A stretch of DNA of 64,000 nt from an uncultured Mobilibacterium sp. (GCA_947254375.1 CAMYCF010000003.1:1-64000); one strand, 5' to 3'; shown: positions 1 to 8,930, counted from the stretch's first letter. The notes: generated from the letters alone by a model not told the origin. Made by a program: numbers and translations.

Positions 1-77
1 GTACATTAAAACACGTTGAAAGACTGAGGCTGCGGGACTCGCGGCTTTTATCGAAGAAGAGACCTGAGGAGGGTGAA

Positions 78-467
78 TTGGCCGATTCGACTAAGCCCGC
101 CAAGACTGAAGTGCAGCTCGGCGACATAGGGTATGAAAGCCTGCTGTTCGATTTTTACGGAGGCTTGCTTCCGGAGCAGCAGAGAGAAATAATGTCGGCC
201 TATCACGAGGACGATCTTTCGCTCGCGGAGATCGCCGAGGAAAAGGGCATGAGCCGCCAGGGCGTTCACCACGCTCTTAAGAAGGCGGAGGCGAAGATCG
301 CGGAGTATGAGGAGAACCTCGGACTCGTTGAGAAACATATAAGGAACATCAAGTTGCTTTCGGAGGCGGAGGCGCTCATGAGAGAGATGGAGGCCGCGCC
401 GGGCAATGAAAGGTATAAAGAACAGATCTCGGTCTTGATGAAGAAGATCAGGGAAGTGGCGGAGTGA
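78..467 (+). CDS. ylxM: YlxM/p13-family DNA-binding protein
   Basis: Small helix-turn-helix protein of the UPF0122 (YlxM) family, known as a partner of the signal recognition particle locus; in streptococci YlxM modulates Ffh activity. The 129-residue product carries the family signature early on (DIGYESLLFDFYGGLLPEQQ region, residues 15-34) followed by a sigma-factor-like HTH (LAEIAEEKGMSRQGVHHALK). The start is TTG at 78 because a strong AGGAGGG lies at 67-73; no ATG or GTG exists in frame upstream, although the frame stays open back to base 3, so a longer upstream form cannot be excluded from this window. It ends 1 base before ffh, and the two are certainly co-transcribed. Identification is confident. 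Confidence 0.92.
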   Translation: MADSTKPAKTEVQLGDIGYESLLFDFYGGLLPEQQREIMSAYHEDDLSLAEIAEEKGMSRQGVHHALKKAEAKIAEYEENLGLVEKHIRNIKLLSEAEALMREMEAAPGNERYKEQISVLMKKIREVAE

Positions 468-468
468 C

Positions 469-1809
469 ATGGCATTCGAGGGAATAGCGGAAAAACTTCA
501 AAATTCGTTCAAGGGATTGCGCGGCAAAGGCGTGATCACGGAGAAGGACGTCGATGCGGCGATGCGCGAGGTGAAGCTGGCGCTGCTCGAGGCTGACGTC
601 AACTTCAAGGTGGTCAAGCAGTTCGTGGCGCGCGTCAAGGAGAAGGCTATAGGCGAGAACGTCATGAACAGCCTGACACCGGGCCAGCAGGTCCTCAAGA
701 TCCTCAAGGATGAGCTCGTGGACCTCATGGGCGGGACCGCGACGAAGCTGACTTTTTCCCCGAGCGGATTTACGGTCTACATGATGGTGGGTCTTCAGGG
801 AACGGGTAAAACGACGACGTGCGGAAAGCTCGCGAACTACCTGAAGCAGACGGGCAAGAAGCCGATGCTCTGCGCGTGCGACGTGTACAGGCCGGCGGCT
901 GTCGATCAGCTCGAAGTCGTCGGAAAAGCTGTGAACACTCCCGTTTACACGAACAGGTCGACATCGGACCCGGTGAAGATAGCAAAGGAAGCGGTCAAAG
1001 AAGCCGAAAAGCGCGGTCTCAACGTTCTGATCGTCGATACGGCCGGACGGCTCCAGATAGATGAAGCGCTGATGGATGAGCTCGCGGAGCTCAAGAAGGG
1101 CATAAGGCCTCACGAGATACTGCTCGTCGTTGATGCTCTCACCGGTCAGGACGCGGTCAACGTCGCAGAAGGTTTCAACGAAAAGCTCGGCATAGACGGC
1201 ATCATCATGACGAAGATGGACGGCGATTCAAGGGGCGGCGCGGCGCTTTCGACGAAGGCGGTAACGAACAAGCCGATCAAATTCATGGGTGTCGGCGAGA
1301 AGTACGACGCGCTTGAACCTTTTTACCCGGAAAGGATCGCATCGAGGATCCTCGGAATGGGAGACCTCGCAAGTCTCATCGAGCAGGCGGAGAGCGCATA
1401 CAGCGAAGAAGAAGCAAAACAGCTCGAAGAGAAGTGGAGAAAGAACAAATTCGACCTCGACGATTTTCTCGACCAGCTGGGGCAGATACAGAAAATGGGC
1501 GGCGTCTCAAAGATAATCGATATGGTGCCGGGGATAAGCCAGGCGGACAAGAACAACATCGATTACGAGAAGAGCGCGAAGGAATTCGCCAAAATGGAGG
1601 CGCTCATACTGTCGATGACGAAGGAAGAAAGAAAGGACCCGAGCATACTGAACGCGAGCCGAAGGAAAAGGATCGCGGCGGGAAGCGGACAGTCGGTCAC
1701 AGCGGTCAACGCCCTCATCAAGCGTTACGACGACATGAAGAAGATGATGAAAAAGTTCAACAACCCGAAAGCACTTAAGAGAAATAAGATGTTTAGAGGT
1801 TTGATATAA
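469..1809 (+). CDS. ffh: Signal recognition particle GTPase Ffh
   Basis: Protein component of the signal recognition particle, binding 4.5S/SRP RNA and signal sequences and docking on FtsY to deliver membrane proteins. At 446 residues it has normal family length. Visible parts are the N-terminal helical bundle (1-90), the P-loop GLQGTGKTT (about 108-116), DTAGR (190-194), TKMDGDSRGG (about 247-256) and the methionine-rich M domain (from about 325), here ending with a lysine-rich tail GRL-type end (KALKRNKMFRGLI). It sits between ylxM and rpsP in the standard Firmicute ylxM-ffh-rpsP-khpA-rimM-trmD order. Confidence 0.98.
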   Translation: MAFEGIAEKLQNSFKGLRGKGVITEKDVDAAMREVKLALLEADVNFKVVKQFVARVKEKAIGENVMNSLTPGQQVLKILKDELVDLMGGTATKLTFSPSGFTVYMMVGLQGTGKTTTCGKLANYLKQTGKKPMLCACDVYRPAAVDQLEVVGKAVNTPVYTNRSTSDPVKIAKEAVKEAEKRGLNVLIVDTAGRLQIDEALMDELAELKKGIRPHEILLVVDALTGQDAVNVAEGFNEKLGIDGIIMTKMDGDSRGGAALSTKAVTNKPIKFMGVGEKYDALEPFYPERIASRILGMGDLASLIEQAESAYSEEEAKQLEEKWRKNKFDLDDFLDQLGQIQKMGGVSKIIDMVPGISQADKNNIDYEKSAKEFAKMEALILSMTKEERKDPSILNASRRKRIAAGSGQSVTAVNALIKRYDDMKKMMKKFNNPKALKRNKMFRGLI

Positions 1810-1843
1810 TTTTTTTAAGGGAGACATTTTTAAGGAGGAAATA

Positions 1844-2086
1844 ATGGTTAAAATCAGATTGAAGAGAATGGGAGCTCACAAAAAGCCTTTTTACAGAGTG
1901 GTCGTAGCCGATTCCCGCACGCCGAGGAACGGAAGATTCATCGAGGAGATCGGATATTACGATCCGCTCAAGGATCCTGCAGAGATCAAGATCGATAACG
2001 AGAAAGCGGAGAAGTGGCTCAGCGTCGGAGCTCAGCCTACGGACACGGTAAGGGCTCTTTTGAAGAAATCCGGCTGCATCAAATAA
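1844..2086 (+). CDS. rpsP: 30S ribosomal protein S16
   Basis: Component of the 30S subunit. The 80-residue product begins MVKIRLKRMGAHKKPFYRVV, the diagnostic S16 start, and contains NGRFIEEIGYYDPL. An exceptionally good ribosome site AAGGAGG lies 7 bases before the ATG, fitting high translation. The 34-base gap to ffh holds no terminator, so it is in the same operon. Confidence 0.98.
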   Translation: MVKIRLKRMGAHKKPFYRVVVADSRTPRNGRFIEEIGYYDPLKDPAEIKIDNEKAEKWLSVGAQPTDTVRALLKKSGCIK

Positions 2087-2109
2087 GCTGCCACGGGAAG
2101 GACGACATA

Positions 2110-2343
2110 ATGGTTGAATTGGTGGAAAATATCGCGAAGGCACTGGTTTCGAAGCCCGATGAGGTCATCGTAACGCAGGAAGGGACGCCCGACGATATTG
2201 TGATCAAGCTCAAGGTCTCCGAAGACGATATGGGCAAGGTCATAGGCAAACAGGGGCGCGTTGCCAAAGCGATCAGGACCGTCGTTAAATCTGTGGCGGT
2301 CAGGAATAAAGTAAAAGTAAATGTTGAGATAGTTGAAGACTGA
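2110..2343 (+). CDS. khpA: KH-domain RNA-binding protein KhpA
   Basis: RNA-binding protein of the KhpA (YlqC) family that acts with KhpB/EloR in division and cell elongation control in Firmicutes. The 77-residue protein is essentially one KH domain, with the GKQG loop at residues 46-49 within MGKVIGKQGRVAKAIR. I chose the ATG at 2110 rather than an upstream in-frame start at 2014, since the latter lies inside rpsP and gives a non-conserved N-terminus, while GGGAAGG precedes 2110. Its position between rpsP and rimM is canonical. Confidence 0.95.
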   Translation: MVELVENIAKALVSKPDEVIVTQEGTPDDIVIKLKVSEDDMGKVIGKQGRVAKAIRTVVKSVAVRNKVKVNVEIVED

Positions 2344-2411
2344 TTTTTATAGGCATGGGAGCGTTTTGCCCTCATGCCTGTTGAACATCTGTCGCCGTTG
2401 CCGGAGGTTTT

Positions 2412-2948
2412 ATGGACGGTAAAAAACAAATATCCCGGGATGCTCTCGTCGAGCTCGGCAGGGTAGGCGCGGCGTCCGGAATAAAAGGCGAGGTAAAAAT
2501 TGACCTCTATTCCTGGGACACCCGCAATTTTAAAAAGGGGTCGACAGTCCTCGTAAAAAAAGCGGGCGAATATATCCCTCTCGAGATCGAAAACGTGAGG
2601 ATGCAGAAGGGGAGACCGATCGCAAAGTTCGCCGGAGTAAGCGACAGGAACGCCGCCGAATCGCTGACGGGCGCCGCGATCTTTATGGAAGAGGACCTTC
2701 TGGAGGAGCTTTCGGAGGGCGAATTTTACGTGAAAGACCTGGTCGGGCTGGCGGTTTTTGACCGCACCTCGGGCAAGGAGATCGGAAAAGTCGCGGAGAT
2801 AATATCGAATCCGGCCCAGAGCATTTACCGGATCGAGGCGGCAGACGGGAAGGAAGTCCTCGTGCCGGCCGTCGATGAGTTCATCAAGAACGTAGATATA
2901 GATGCGGGACGCGTTGAGGTCGAGCTCATACCGGGGTTCATGGACTGA
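2412..2948 (+). CDS. rimM: 16S rRNA processing protein RimM
   Basis: Assembly factor for the 30S head that binds S19 and assists 16S rRNA maturation. The 178-residue protein shows the N-terminal RimM barrel (LGRVGAASGIKGEVKI), and a PRC-barrel C-terminal half with FYVKDLVGLAVFD and EVLVPAVDEFIKNVD, ending in VELIPGFMD. A CCGGAGG ribosome site lies before the ATG. It is followed after 58 bases by trmD, its usual partner. Confidence 0.96.
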   Translation: MDGKKQISRDALVELGRVGAASGIKGEVKIDLYSWDTRNFKKGSTVLVKKAGEYIPLEIENVRMQKGRPIAKFAGVSDRNAAESLTGAAIFMEEDLLEELSEGEFYVKDLVGLAVFDRTSGKEIGKVAEIISNPAQSIYRIEAADGKEVLVPAVDEFIKNVDIDAGRVEVELIPGFMD

Positions 2949-3006
2949 GAGGGGATCCGCATGCGGAAGCCGCTGCCGTATTTTACCGCAGCGCCGAGGT
3001 AAGAAG

Positions 3007-3789
3007 ATGAAGATAAATATTTTGACGCTTTTCCCGGAGATGTTTTCTCCCCTGCACGAGAGCATGATCGGCAGAGCGATAGACAACGGGATCATCGAAA
3101 TAAAAACGATAGATATAAGGGAGTATACGGAGGATAAGCGGCGCAAGGTGGACGATACTCCTTTCGGCGGCGGGGCCGGCATGGTGATGCAGGTCCAGCC
3201 GATCATCGATGCCTTCAGGCAGAACGATATCAAGGGCCGTACGATCTACATGTCCCCACGGGGCAGACTTCTGACGGGCGAGCTCGCCGAGGAACTTTCG
3301 CGCGAAGACGAGATATCGATACTCTGCGGCCATTACGAAGGCGTGGACCAGCGCGCACTCGATGCGATCGGCGCCGAGGAGGTATCGATCGGTGACTATG
3401 TGCTCACGGGCGGCGAACTCCCGGCGATGGTCATGATAGATGCCCTGGCGCGCTTCATAGACGGAGTGCTCGGCGGTGAAACTTCAATGGACGAGGAGTC
3501 GATATATTCCGGGCTCCTCGAATACCCGCAGTACAGCAAGCCGCGCGAAACGGAGCAGGGGGTCGTTCCGGAGATTTTACTGAGCGGGAACCACAAAGAG
3601 ATAGCCCTGTGGCGGTGGAAGGAGTCGCTTCGCCTTACCGCCGAGAGAAGGCCGGATCTTTTAGAGAAATACATGGAGGAGCGCCTTTCGGAAGATGCGC
3701 CGAAGCTCAGCAAGGGCGAGGTGAAGGTCCTCGAAGAGCTTGGGCTTTTACCGGAGGGATACGACAGGAACCGCAGAGGGAAGCGGTAG
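3007..3789 (+). CDS. trmD: tRNA (guanine37-N1)-methyltransferase TrmD
   Basis: Methylates G37 next to the anticodon using S-adenosylmethionine, preventing frameshifting. The 260-residue protein starts MKINILTLFPEMFSPL and carries the knotted SPOUT core with CGHYEGVDQRALDAI, IGDYVLTGGELPAMVMIDA and the C-terminal PQYSKPRE segment. I took the ATG at 3007, preceded by AGGTAAGAAG, because an upstream in-frame start at 2902 would lie inside rimM. It ends the translation operon; 67 bases separate it from the next gene and no clear terminator is visible. Confidence 0.97.
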   Translation: MKINILTLFPEMFSPLHESMIGRAIDNGIIEIKTIDIREYTEDKRRKVDDTPFGGGAGMVMQVQPIIDAFRQNDIKGRTIYMSPRGRLLTGELAEELSREDEISILCGHYEGVDQRALDAIGAEEVSIGDYVLTGGELPAMVMIDALARFIDGVLGGETSMDEESIYSGLLEYPQYSKPRETEQGVVPEILLSGNHKEIALWRWKESLRLTAERRPDLLEKYMEERLSEDAPKLSKGEVKVLEELGLLPEGYDRNRRGKR

Positions 3790-3856
3790 GGAAGCGCCGG
3801 CCGCGGCGGTTGTTGACCGTGCTGTTTTCGTGTAAAATCAATGGTCGGGAGAGGCT

Positions 3857-4972
3857 ATGAAGAAAAAGAAAATGAAAAAAGGAATGTGGCTGACGCTCTA
3901 CATAGTTCTGTTCGTTTTTTGCGTGCTGGCTATATACGTAGTTCCGTCGATCGCACATCTTTTTGAAAGCACATACATAGCGGAGAGCGGTAACGTAAAA
4001 ACGGCTTACGACGAGGAAGCCTACATTTTGCGTGACGAATACGTTTTCGTGAGCGACCGCGACGGCAAGGTCAAGCGCCTCGATAAGGAAGGGCAGCTGA
4101 TAAAAGGAAATTCGAAGGTGGTCGAGATCGCCGATCAGAAGGCCGACAGCAAAAGCGACAGATATGCGGAGATATTGAAGAACCTCGGGAACGCGAAGAA
4201 GCCTGCAGGCTCGGGATTTTCCGATATCTCCGGATATGTCAGCTACTACATAGACGGATATGAGGCCAAGCTCAACCCGTCGGAAATGTATAAGCTGTCA
4301 AAGAAGAAGATCGAAGACATGAACATCTCGTCCGGTCGCGACACGGTCACGGGCCAGTGCTCGAAAGGCGAGCCGGTATTCAAGATCGCATCGAATTCTT
4401 CTTGGTATATCATCATTTTTACCGACAAAGATCGGGCCGCGAGTTACGTGAAGGACGACGACGTCTCGTTCAGGCTGGGCCGCCGTTCCGCCCCGGTAGA
4501 CGGCTATGTCTATTCCGTCGTTAAAACGAAAGACGGCGCAAAAGTCATCATATGTTCCGACATGGGCCTCAGCGACCACCTCAAGGAGCGCAAGGTAAAA
4601 GTGAACATAACGACGGCCGATGCCGACGGGATAATCATAAAAAACAAGAGCATCGTAAAGAAAAACGGCTTCCCGGGAGTCATCGTAAAAGACAAGCTCG
4701 GCAACTACAAGTTCAAGCCGATCGCGATAAAAGCCCGGAACGACAAGGTGTCCGCGGTCTGCCAGGACCTTTTCATGGACGAAAAAGGCGAATTCGTAAA
4801 GACGATCGCCATATATGACGAGGTCGTAAAAAATCCGACGAAGGGCGATATAAAAAAGGCGGTCGACATCAACGCGACCGACAGTAAAAAGGATAAAAAG
4901 ACGGCGGAAAGCAAGGCCTCCCCGTCTTCCCAAAATACGAAGAAGTCGGAAAAGAAGGGCGGAAAGAAATGA
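3857..4972 (+). CDS. HlyD-like membrane-anchored protein next to the division cluster
   Basis: Single-pass membrane protein of 371 residues: a lysine-rich cytoplasmic start, one transmembrane helix at about residues 11-32, then a large extracellular region with beta-rich barrel-sandwich-like stretches (GYVSYYIDGYEAKL; APVDGYVYSVVKTKDGAKV) and a Lys/Ser-rich C-terminus. The arrangement resembles HlyD/biotinyl-lipoyl-like adaptor proteins often found upstream of yggS-sepF in Clostridia; no partner ABC transporter is adjacent. Ribosome site GGGAGAGG precedes the ATG. Its stop overlaps the start of yggS by 4 bases, so the two are translationally linked. Exact role unknown; a division or envelope role is inferred from neighbours only. 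Confidence 0.72.
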   Translation: MKKKKMKKGMWLTLYIVLFVFCVLAIYVVPSIAHLFESTYIAESGNVKTAYDEEAYILRDEYVFVSDRDGKVKRLDKEGQLIKGNSKVVEIADQKADSKSDRYAEILKNLGNAKKPAGSGFSDISGYVSYYIDGYEAKLNPSEMYKLSKKKIEDMNISSGRDTVTGQCSKGEPVFKIASNSSWYIIIFTDKDRAASYVKDDDVSFRLGRRSAPVDGYVYSVVKTKDGAKVIICSDMGLSDHLKERKVKVNITTADADGIIIKNKSIVKKNGFPGVIVKDKLGNYKFKPIAIKARNDKVSAVCQDLFMDEKGEFVKTIAIYDEVVKNPTKGDIKKAVDINATDSKKDKKTAESKASPSSQNTKKSEKKGGKK

Positions 4973-5670
4973 TGTCCGAAATACGGGAGAGATACTGCGA
5001 AGTAAAAAAACGCGTCGATGAAGCGGCAGAAAGGTCGGGCAGAAAGCCCGGCGACGTGACGCTCCTCGTGGTCACCAAAAGGCACGGCGTCGATGAGATA
5101 AATGAGGTCATAGATGCCGGAGCGACCGATATCGGTGAAAACAAGGTGCAGGAGCTCCTCGAGAAATACGACAGCGTCAAGCCGGTAAGGTGGCACCTCA
5201 TCGGTCACCTCCAGCGCAACAAGGTGAAGAGCGTAGTAGACAAGGTCGTTATGATCCACTCCGTGGACTCGTTTCGCCTGGCGGAGGAGATAGATAAACG
5301 CTGCGCAGCTGCCGGCATAACTATGGACGTACTCATAGAGATAAACCTCGTCATGGAGGAGTCGAAGACGGGCCTCCCGAAGGAAGATCTGCGGGAACTG
5401 CTGACTCTCATATCCGAGAACTGCTCCAATGTCCGGGTAAAAGGTCTAATGTGCATACCTCCTTACGGTCTGCCGGCGGATGAGACGAGGCGGTATTTCC
5501 GTGAGCTCAAAAAACTTCAGTGCGGCATCGCCGAATGGGGCTTCCCGAAGGATATCATTGACCCCGAAATACTGTCTATGGGGATGTCCGGAGATTACGA
5601 AGCTGCCATAGAGGAGGGTTCCGATATAGTGCGCGTCGGGACCGCGATAATGGGCGAAAGAAGATATTGA
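4969..5670 (+). CDS. yggS: YggS-family pyridoxal-phosphate homeostasis protein
   Basis: PLP-binding protein of the alanine-racemase N-terminal fold (YggS/YlmE/PROSC), which controls free PLP and amino-acid balance rather than catalysing a known reaction. In the 233-residue product the PLP lysine is K37 in LLVVTKRHG; further family signatures are IGENKVQELLEKYD, WHLIGHLQRNK and the C-terminal LSMGMSGDYEAAIEEGSDIVRVGTAI phosphate-binding stretch. It precedes sepF as ylmE does in Gram-positive bacteria. Confidence 0.95.
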   Translation: MMSEIRERYCEVKKRVDEAAERSGRKPGDVTLLVVTKRHGVDEINEVIDAGATDIGENKVQELLEKYDSVKPVRWHLIGHLQRNKVKSVVDKVVMIHSVDSFRLAEEIDKRCAAAGITMDVLIEINLVMEESKTGLPKEDLRELLTLISENCSNVRVKGLMCIPPYGLPADETRRYFRELKKLQCGIAEWGFPKDIIDPEILSMGMSGDYEAAIEEGSDIVRVGTAIMGERRY

Positions 5671-5687
5671 AAATTTTGTGAATTCCT

Positions 5688-5716
5688 TTTATTTGCAATG
5701 AAATTTGATATATAAT
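5688..5716 (+). promoter_or_regulatory. Likely sigma-A promoter for sepF operon
   Basis: A perfect TATAAT lies at 5711-5716 in an AT-rich 84-base gap; 17 bases upstream is only TTTATT (5688-5693), a weak -35. The -10 is 39 bases before the sepF start, which has its own GGAGG site. Confidence 0.5.
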
Positions 5717-5754
5717 ATACTTATTCAAATGTATTCTATATACGGAGGTGCAAG

Positions 5755-6309
5755 ATGGGTTTTGTTAACGCCGTCAAAGATATGATCGGCATTGCCGATG
5801 ACGATGATGAACTGGAAATCACTCAGAAAGAAATAGAAAGAGAAAAGAAAAGGATCAGCGATCAGGAAGAGCCGATGAGCAGGGTATCGCCTATAACGCC
5901 TACCCCTAAAGTCACTCCGCCTGCAGATCACAACTACGGATTTGAGAAGATCGAACCGGTATTTTCGCGCGCACCTCAGTCGAGAGAGCGTTCGATAAAC
6001 AGTTCGCAGCCTTTTAACATGGTTGTCATCGAGCCGAAGAGCTATGAAGAGTGCACGAAACTCATAGACAACCTCAAGGCGAGAAAACCGATAGTGGTCA
6101 ATCTCGGTACGGTAGAGCCTGAACAGGGCAGAAAAATGTTTGATTTTCTCGGGGGAGCAACGTATGCTCTTAACGGGAATATGCTGAGGATCGCACCGAA
6201 TATCTTTATCTTCGCCCCTGAGAATGTAAATATAGCCGCGAAGGTCAACAGGGAGACCATGGCGGATGTCGCACGCGAGAACGGCAGCTCGAGCCCTTGG
6301 GACAAGTAG
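5755..6309 (+). CDS. sepF: Cell division protein SepF
   Basis: Z-ring associated protein that bundles and tethers FtsZ filaments to the membrane. The 184-residue product has an N-terminal amphipathic membrane-targeting helix (GFVNAVKDMIGI), a low-complexity linker, and the SepF core with KSYEECTKLIDNLKARKPIV, NLGTVEPEQGRKMFDFLGGA and a C-terminal NIFIFAPENV. It runs directly into yggT (stop TAG immediately followed by ATG). Confidence 0.96.
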   Translation: MGFVNAVKDMIGIADDDDELEITQKEIEREKKRISDQEEPMSRVSPITPTPKVTPPADHNYGFEKIEPVFSRAPQSRERSINSSQPFNMVVIEPKSYEECTKLIDNLKARKPIVVNLGTVEPEQGRKMFDFLGGATYALNGNMLRIAPNIFIFAPENVNIAAKVNRETMADVARENGSSSPWDK

Positions 6310-6591
6310 ATGGAATCAGTTCTTGTAAGAGCGATAGACTGGTTTGCGGACATACTTATTTGGCTGTTGTTCGCAAGGGCCATACTGAGTTGGTTCGTCA
6401 GGAACAATGACTCCGTAGTAACAAGGCTGTATTATTTGACCGAATCGCTTACCGAACCGTTTGTGGCGCCCATACGCAGGGCGATGGGGAAATTGAACAC
6501 GGGCGGTATAGACTGGTCGGTCCTGATAGCGTTTTTTGCGATCAGATTCGTCGCAACGTTGCTGATGATGCTGGTACGTAGTATATTTTAG
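6310..6591 (+). CDS. yggT: YggT/YlmG-family membrane protein
   Basis: 93-residue membrane protein with two hydrophobic helices (about 13-33 and 66-90) and the YggT signature between them (FARAILSWF, LTEPFVAPIRRAM, DWSVLIAFFAIRF). Family members lie between sepF and divIVA in Gram-positives and are linked to division and envelope biogenesis; biochemical function unknown. The start abuts the sepF stop with no spacer. Confidence 0.92.
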   Translation: MESVLVRAIDWFADILIWLLFARAILSWFVRNNDSVVTRLYYLTESLTEPFVAPIRRAMGKLNTGGIDWSVLIAFFAIRFVATLLMMLVRSIF

Positions 6592-6645
6592 AAGTTTTAC
6601 TGGATCGCGATTCCATGCGATCGGGAAAGGAAAGGTAACGCACTT

Positions 6646-7404
6646 ATGATTATGCCTATTGATATCGACAAGAAGTCTTTCAGCCGTGACAAGAGGGGAT
6701 ATAATTCGAGAGAGGTAGACGAATTTCTCGACCTCATCATCGTCGATTACGAGAAGGTACTGAACGACAACAGAGCTATGGCTCAGAGGATCAAGTTCCT
6801 TGAGAAGCAGCTCGATAATGCTCAGAAGTCGGACGGAGCTATGCTTGAGACGCTTGAGACCGCGAAGAGGCTGATGGCGGACATCTCCGCGAGCGCGGAA
6901 AGAAGAGCTGAGCTCATTATGAGAGATGCGGAGCTCGAGTCGGAGAACCTCATCCTCGAAGCTAAGGCGACTGTAAAGAAGATGAACGAGGAACACCTTG
7001 TCCTCAAGGGCAAAGTCGAGAGACTCAGAGCAAACTACAGACAGATGCTCGAATCTGAGATGAAGAAGCTCGACGGCGATGAATATGCCCTTCTCCCTGA
7101 AATGGACAGAAGCGACATCCCTGATATCGAAAGAGAACTTGCGAGCCAGGAGAAAGTCGAAGAGCAGAAGGTCATAAGCCAGGATACTCTTGTTACCCAC
7201 CCGAGCGCAGATCGCGCGAAATCCGCTCCTGTTGAAGAGAAGCTGGAAGTAAAAGAAGAGGCGATGAAGGCGGAGACGCTGAGCGTGCCGGGAAACGAGC
7301 CTGTAACGGACAAGACGAAGGCAACGCTGTCCGACCTTTCGGACAGCCTTAAGCAGATGGCCGGCGAGCATAACAAGATAGACGACACAATAATACTTAA
7401 ATAG
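6646..7404 (+). CDS. divIVA: DivIVA-family protein
   Basis: Coiled-coil scaffold recruited to curved membrane at poles and septa. The 252-residue protein begins with the DivIVA lipid-binding region (PIDIDKKSFSRDKRGYNSREVDEFLD, where F14-type and arginine residues insert in membrane), followed by a long coiled coil to about residue 135 and an acidic, poorly conserved C-terminal tail. Ribosome site GGAAAGG precedes the ATG. It is the last gene of the division set and is separated from lspA by 2 bases. Confidence 0.93.
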   Translation: MIMPIDIDKKSFSRDKRGYNSREVDEFLDLIIVDYEKVLNDNRAMAQRIKFLEKQLDNAQKSDGAMLETLETAKRLMADISASAERRAELIMRDAELESENLILEAKATVKKMNEEHLVLKGKVERLRANYRQMLESEMKKLDGDEYALLPEMDRSDIPDIERELASQEKVEEQKVISQDTLVTHPSADRAKSAPVEEKLEVKEEAMKAETLSVPGNEPVTDKTKATLSDLSDSLKQMAGEHNKIDDTIILK

Positions 7405-7406
7405 CA

Positions 7407-7883
7407 ATGCCTGCAATTTTTGCGATTATTGTTATAGTCCTCGACCAAATCACCAAGTATGCGGTCAGGAGAAATTTTACGATCGGAGAGTCGCTTCCGG
7501 TGATCAAAGGCGTATTTCGTATAACGTACGTCCGAAACACGGGAGCGGCTTTTAGCATGTTTGAAGGGCAGAAGCTCCTCACGGTGGCGATACCTATCGT
7601 ACTCGTCGCGACGTGCGCCTACGCGGCATACTACTTTTGGAAGAGAAGATCCGGCAGGGCGGACAGGCTTTACGCTTTCGCCTTCGCGTCGATATCTTCA
7701 GGAGGCGCGGGCAACCTTATAGACAGGATCGGGGCGGGATATGTGACCGATATGTTCGACTTTCAGGTCTTCCCGGTATTCAATGTTGCGGATATAGCCG
7801 TGACGTGCGGCTGCGTCCTTCTCGCGATCTGCGTGATTTTTATCGACAGACCGGACGGGAAGGTGCGGGCTAAGCAAAGGTGA
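7407..7883 (+). CDS. lspA: Lipoprotein signal peptidase II
   Basis: Membrane aspartyl protease that cleaves prolipoprotein signal peptides in front of the lipidated cysteine. The 158-residue product has four hydrophobic helices and the family motifs LDQITKYAV, VRNTGAAFSMF, GGAGNLIDRIGAGYVTDMF and FNVADIAVTCG; the aspartates in NLIDR and FNVAD are the catalytic pair. The N-terminus is short but the first helix is complete. A substrate in this window is the lipobox protein at 36164. Confidence 0.95.
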   Translation: MPAIFAIIVIVLDQITKYAVRRNFTIGESLPVIKGVFRITYVRNTGAAFSMFEGQKLLTVAIPIVLVATCAYAAYYFWKRRSGRADRLYAFAFASISSGGAGNLIDRIGAGYVTDMFDFQVFPVFNVADIAVTCGCVLLAICVIFIDRPDGKVRAKQR

Positions 7884-7888
7884 CTTTT

Positions 7889-8875
7889 ATGGCGGACAGG
7901 GATATTTCCGGCTGCGACAATTACGGCAGCGAAATTTGCGACAGCGATATAAGGGCGGAGAGGGTCGTTGCAGAGGCGGCGGACGAAGGAGAGAGGCTCG
8001 ATTCTTTTCTCGCTTCGAAGATAGACGGCCTTTCGAGGAGCCGTGCGCAAAAATTGATCGAAGAGGGGCTCGTCGATGTGTGCGGTGAGCCGTGCGGATC
8101 GAAGAAGTATAAGGTGTGTTCGGGAGACGAGATAGAGGCGGAGATCCCGGCCGAAAAGGAGCTCGAAGCCGTGCCGGAGGACATACCGCTCGATATAGTG
8201 TACGAAGATGACGCCGTGCTCGTCGTGAATAAGCCGCGCGGCATGGCGGTACACCCGGCTATAGGAAACGAAAGAGGGACCCTTGCAAACGCTCTTCTCT
8301 ATCATTGCGGAGGGAAACTTTCGCACGTGAACGGAAGGGTGAGGCCCGGGACCGTCCACAGGATAGACAAGGACACGAGCGGCCTTCTCATGGTCGCAAA
8401 AACGGATGAGGCGCACGAGAGCCTTGCGGAGCAGCTGAAAGAGCACACGATAAAACGCGAGTACAGAGCGGTCGTGATCGGAAACATCAAAGAGGACGAG
8501 CTCACGATCGATGTGCCGATCGGCAGGAACGAAAAGGACCGTCTCAAACGCGCGGCCGGCGGCATCGGCGCGAAACGGGCGGTGACGCACATAAAAGTCA
8601 TCGAGAGACTCGGCGGATACACCGTCATCGAAGCGGCGCTCGAGACGGGGCGGACCCACCAGATAAGGGTGCATATGGCTTACATAAAACACCCCGTGGT
8701 CGGAGATCCGCTGTACGGTCCGAAGAAGCAGCCGATAAAAACGGACGGTCAGGTGCTCCATGCAAAGACGCTCGGCTTCATACACCCGACGACCGGCGAA
8801 TACATGGAGTTCGACAGCGATCTTCCGGAATACTTCGAAGAGGTTATCGGCAAGTTAAGAAAGAGAAAACTGTAG
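7889..8875 (+). CDS. RluD-family 23S rRNA pseudouridine synthase
   Basis: Pseudouridine synthase of the RluA/RluD group (YlyB-like, which follows lspA in Bacillus). Visible are an N-terminal S4 RNA-binding domain (RLDSFLASKIDGLSRSRAQKLI), and the catalytic HRIDKDTSGLL motif with the essential aspartate, then GRTHQIRVHMA. I prefer the ATG at 7889 (AAGG at 7877-7880, 8-base spacing) over a GTG at 7880 that overlaps the lspA stop. 328 residues. Substrate uridine cannot be assigned from sequence. Confidence 0.93.
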   Translation: MADRDISGCDNYGSEICDSDIRAERVVAEAADEGERLDSFLASKIDGLSRSRAQKLIEEGLVDVCGEPCGSKKYKVCSGDEIEAEIPAEKELEAVPEDIPLDIVYEDDAVLVVNKPRGMAVHPAIGNERGTLANALLYHCGGKLSHVNGRVRPGTVHRIDKDTSGLLMVAKTDEAHESLAEQLKEHTIKREYRAVVIGNIKEDELTIDVPIGRNEKDRLKRAAGGIGAKRAVTHIKVIERLGGYTVIEAALETGRTHQIRVHMAYIKHPVVGDPLYGPKKQPIKTDGQVLHAKTLGFIHPTTGEYMEFDSDLPEYFEEVIGKLRKRKL

Positions 8876-8884
8876 ATATAAAAA

Positions 8885-8930
8885 ATGCCGTTTTGCGCTT
8901 TTGTAAAAGTACAGAACGGCGTTTTCTTTT
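8885..8930. terminator. Bidirectional intrinsic terminator
   Basis: A 9-bp stem (GCCGTTTTG at 8887-8895 with CAGAACGGC at 8912-8920) is preceded by an A-run and followed by GTTTTCTTTT. It lies between the convergent pseudouridine synthase gene and rqcH and can serve both. Confidence 0.85.
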
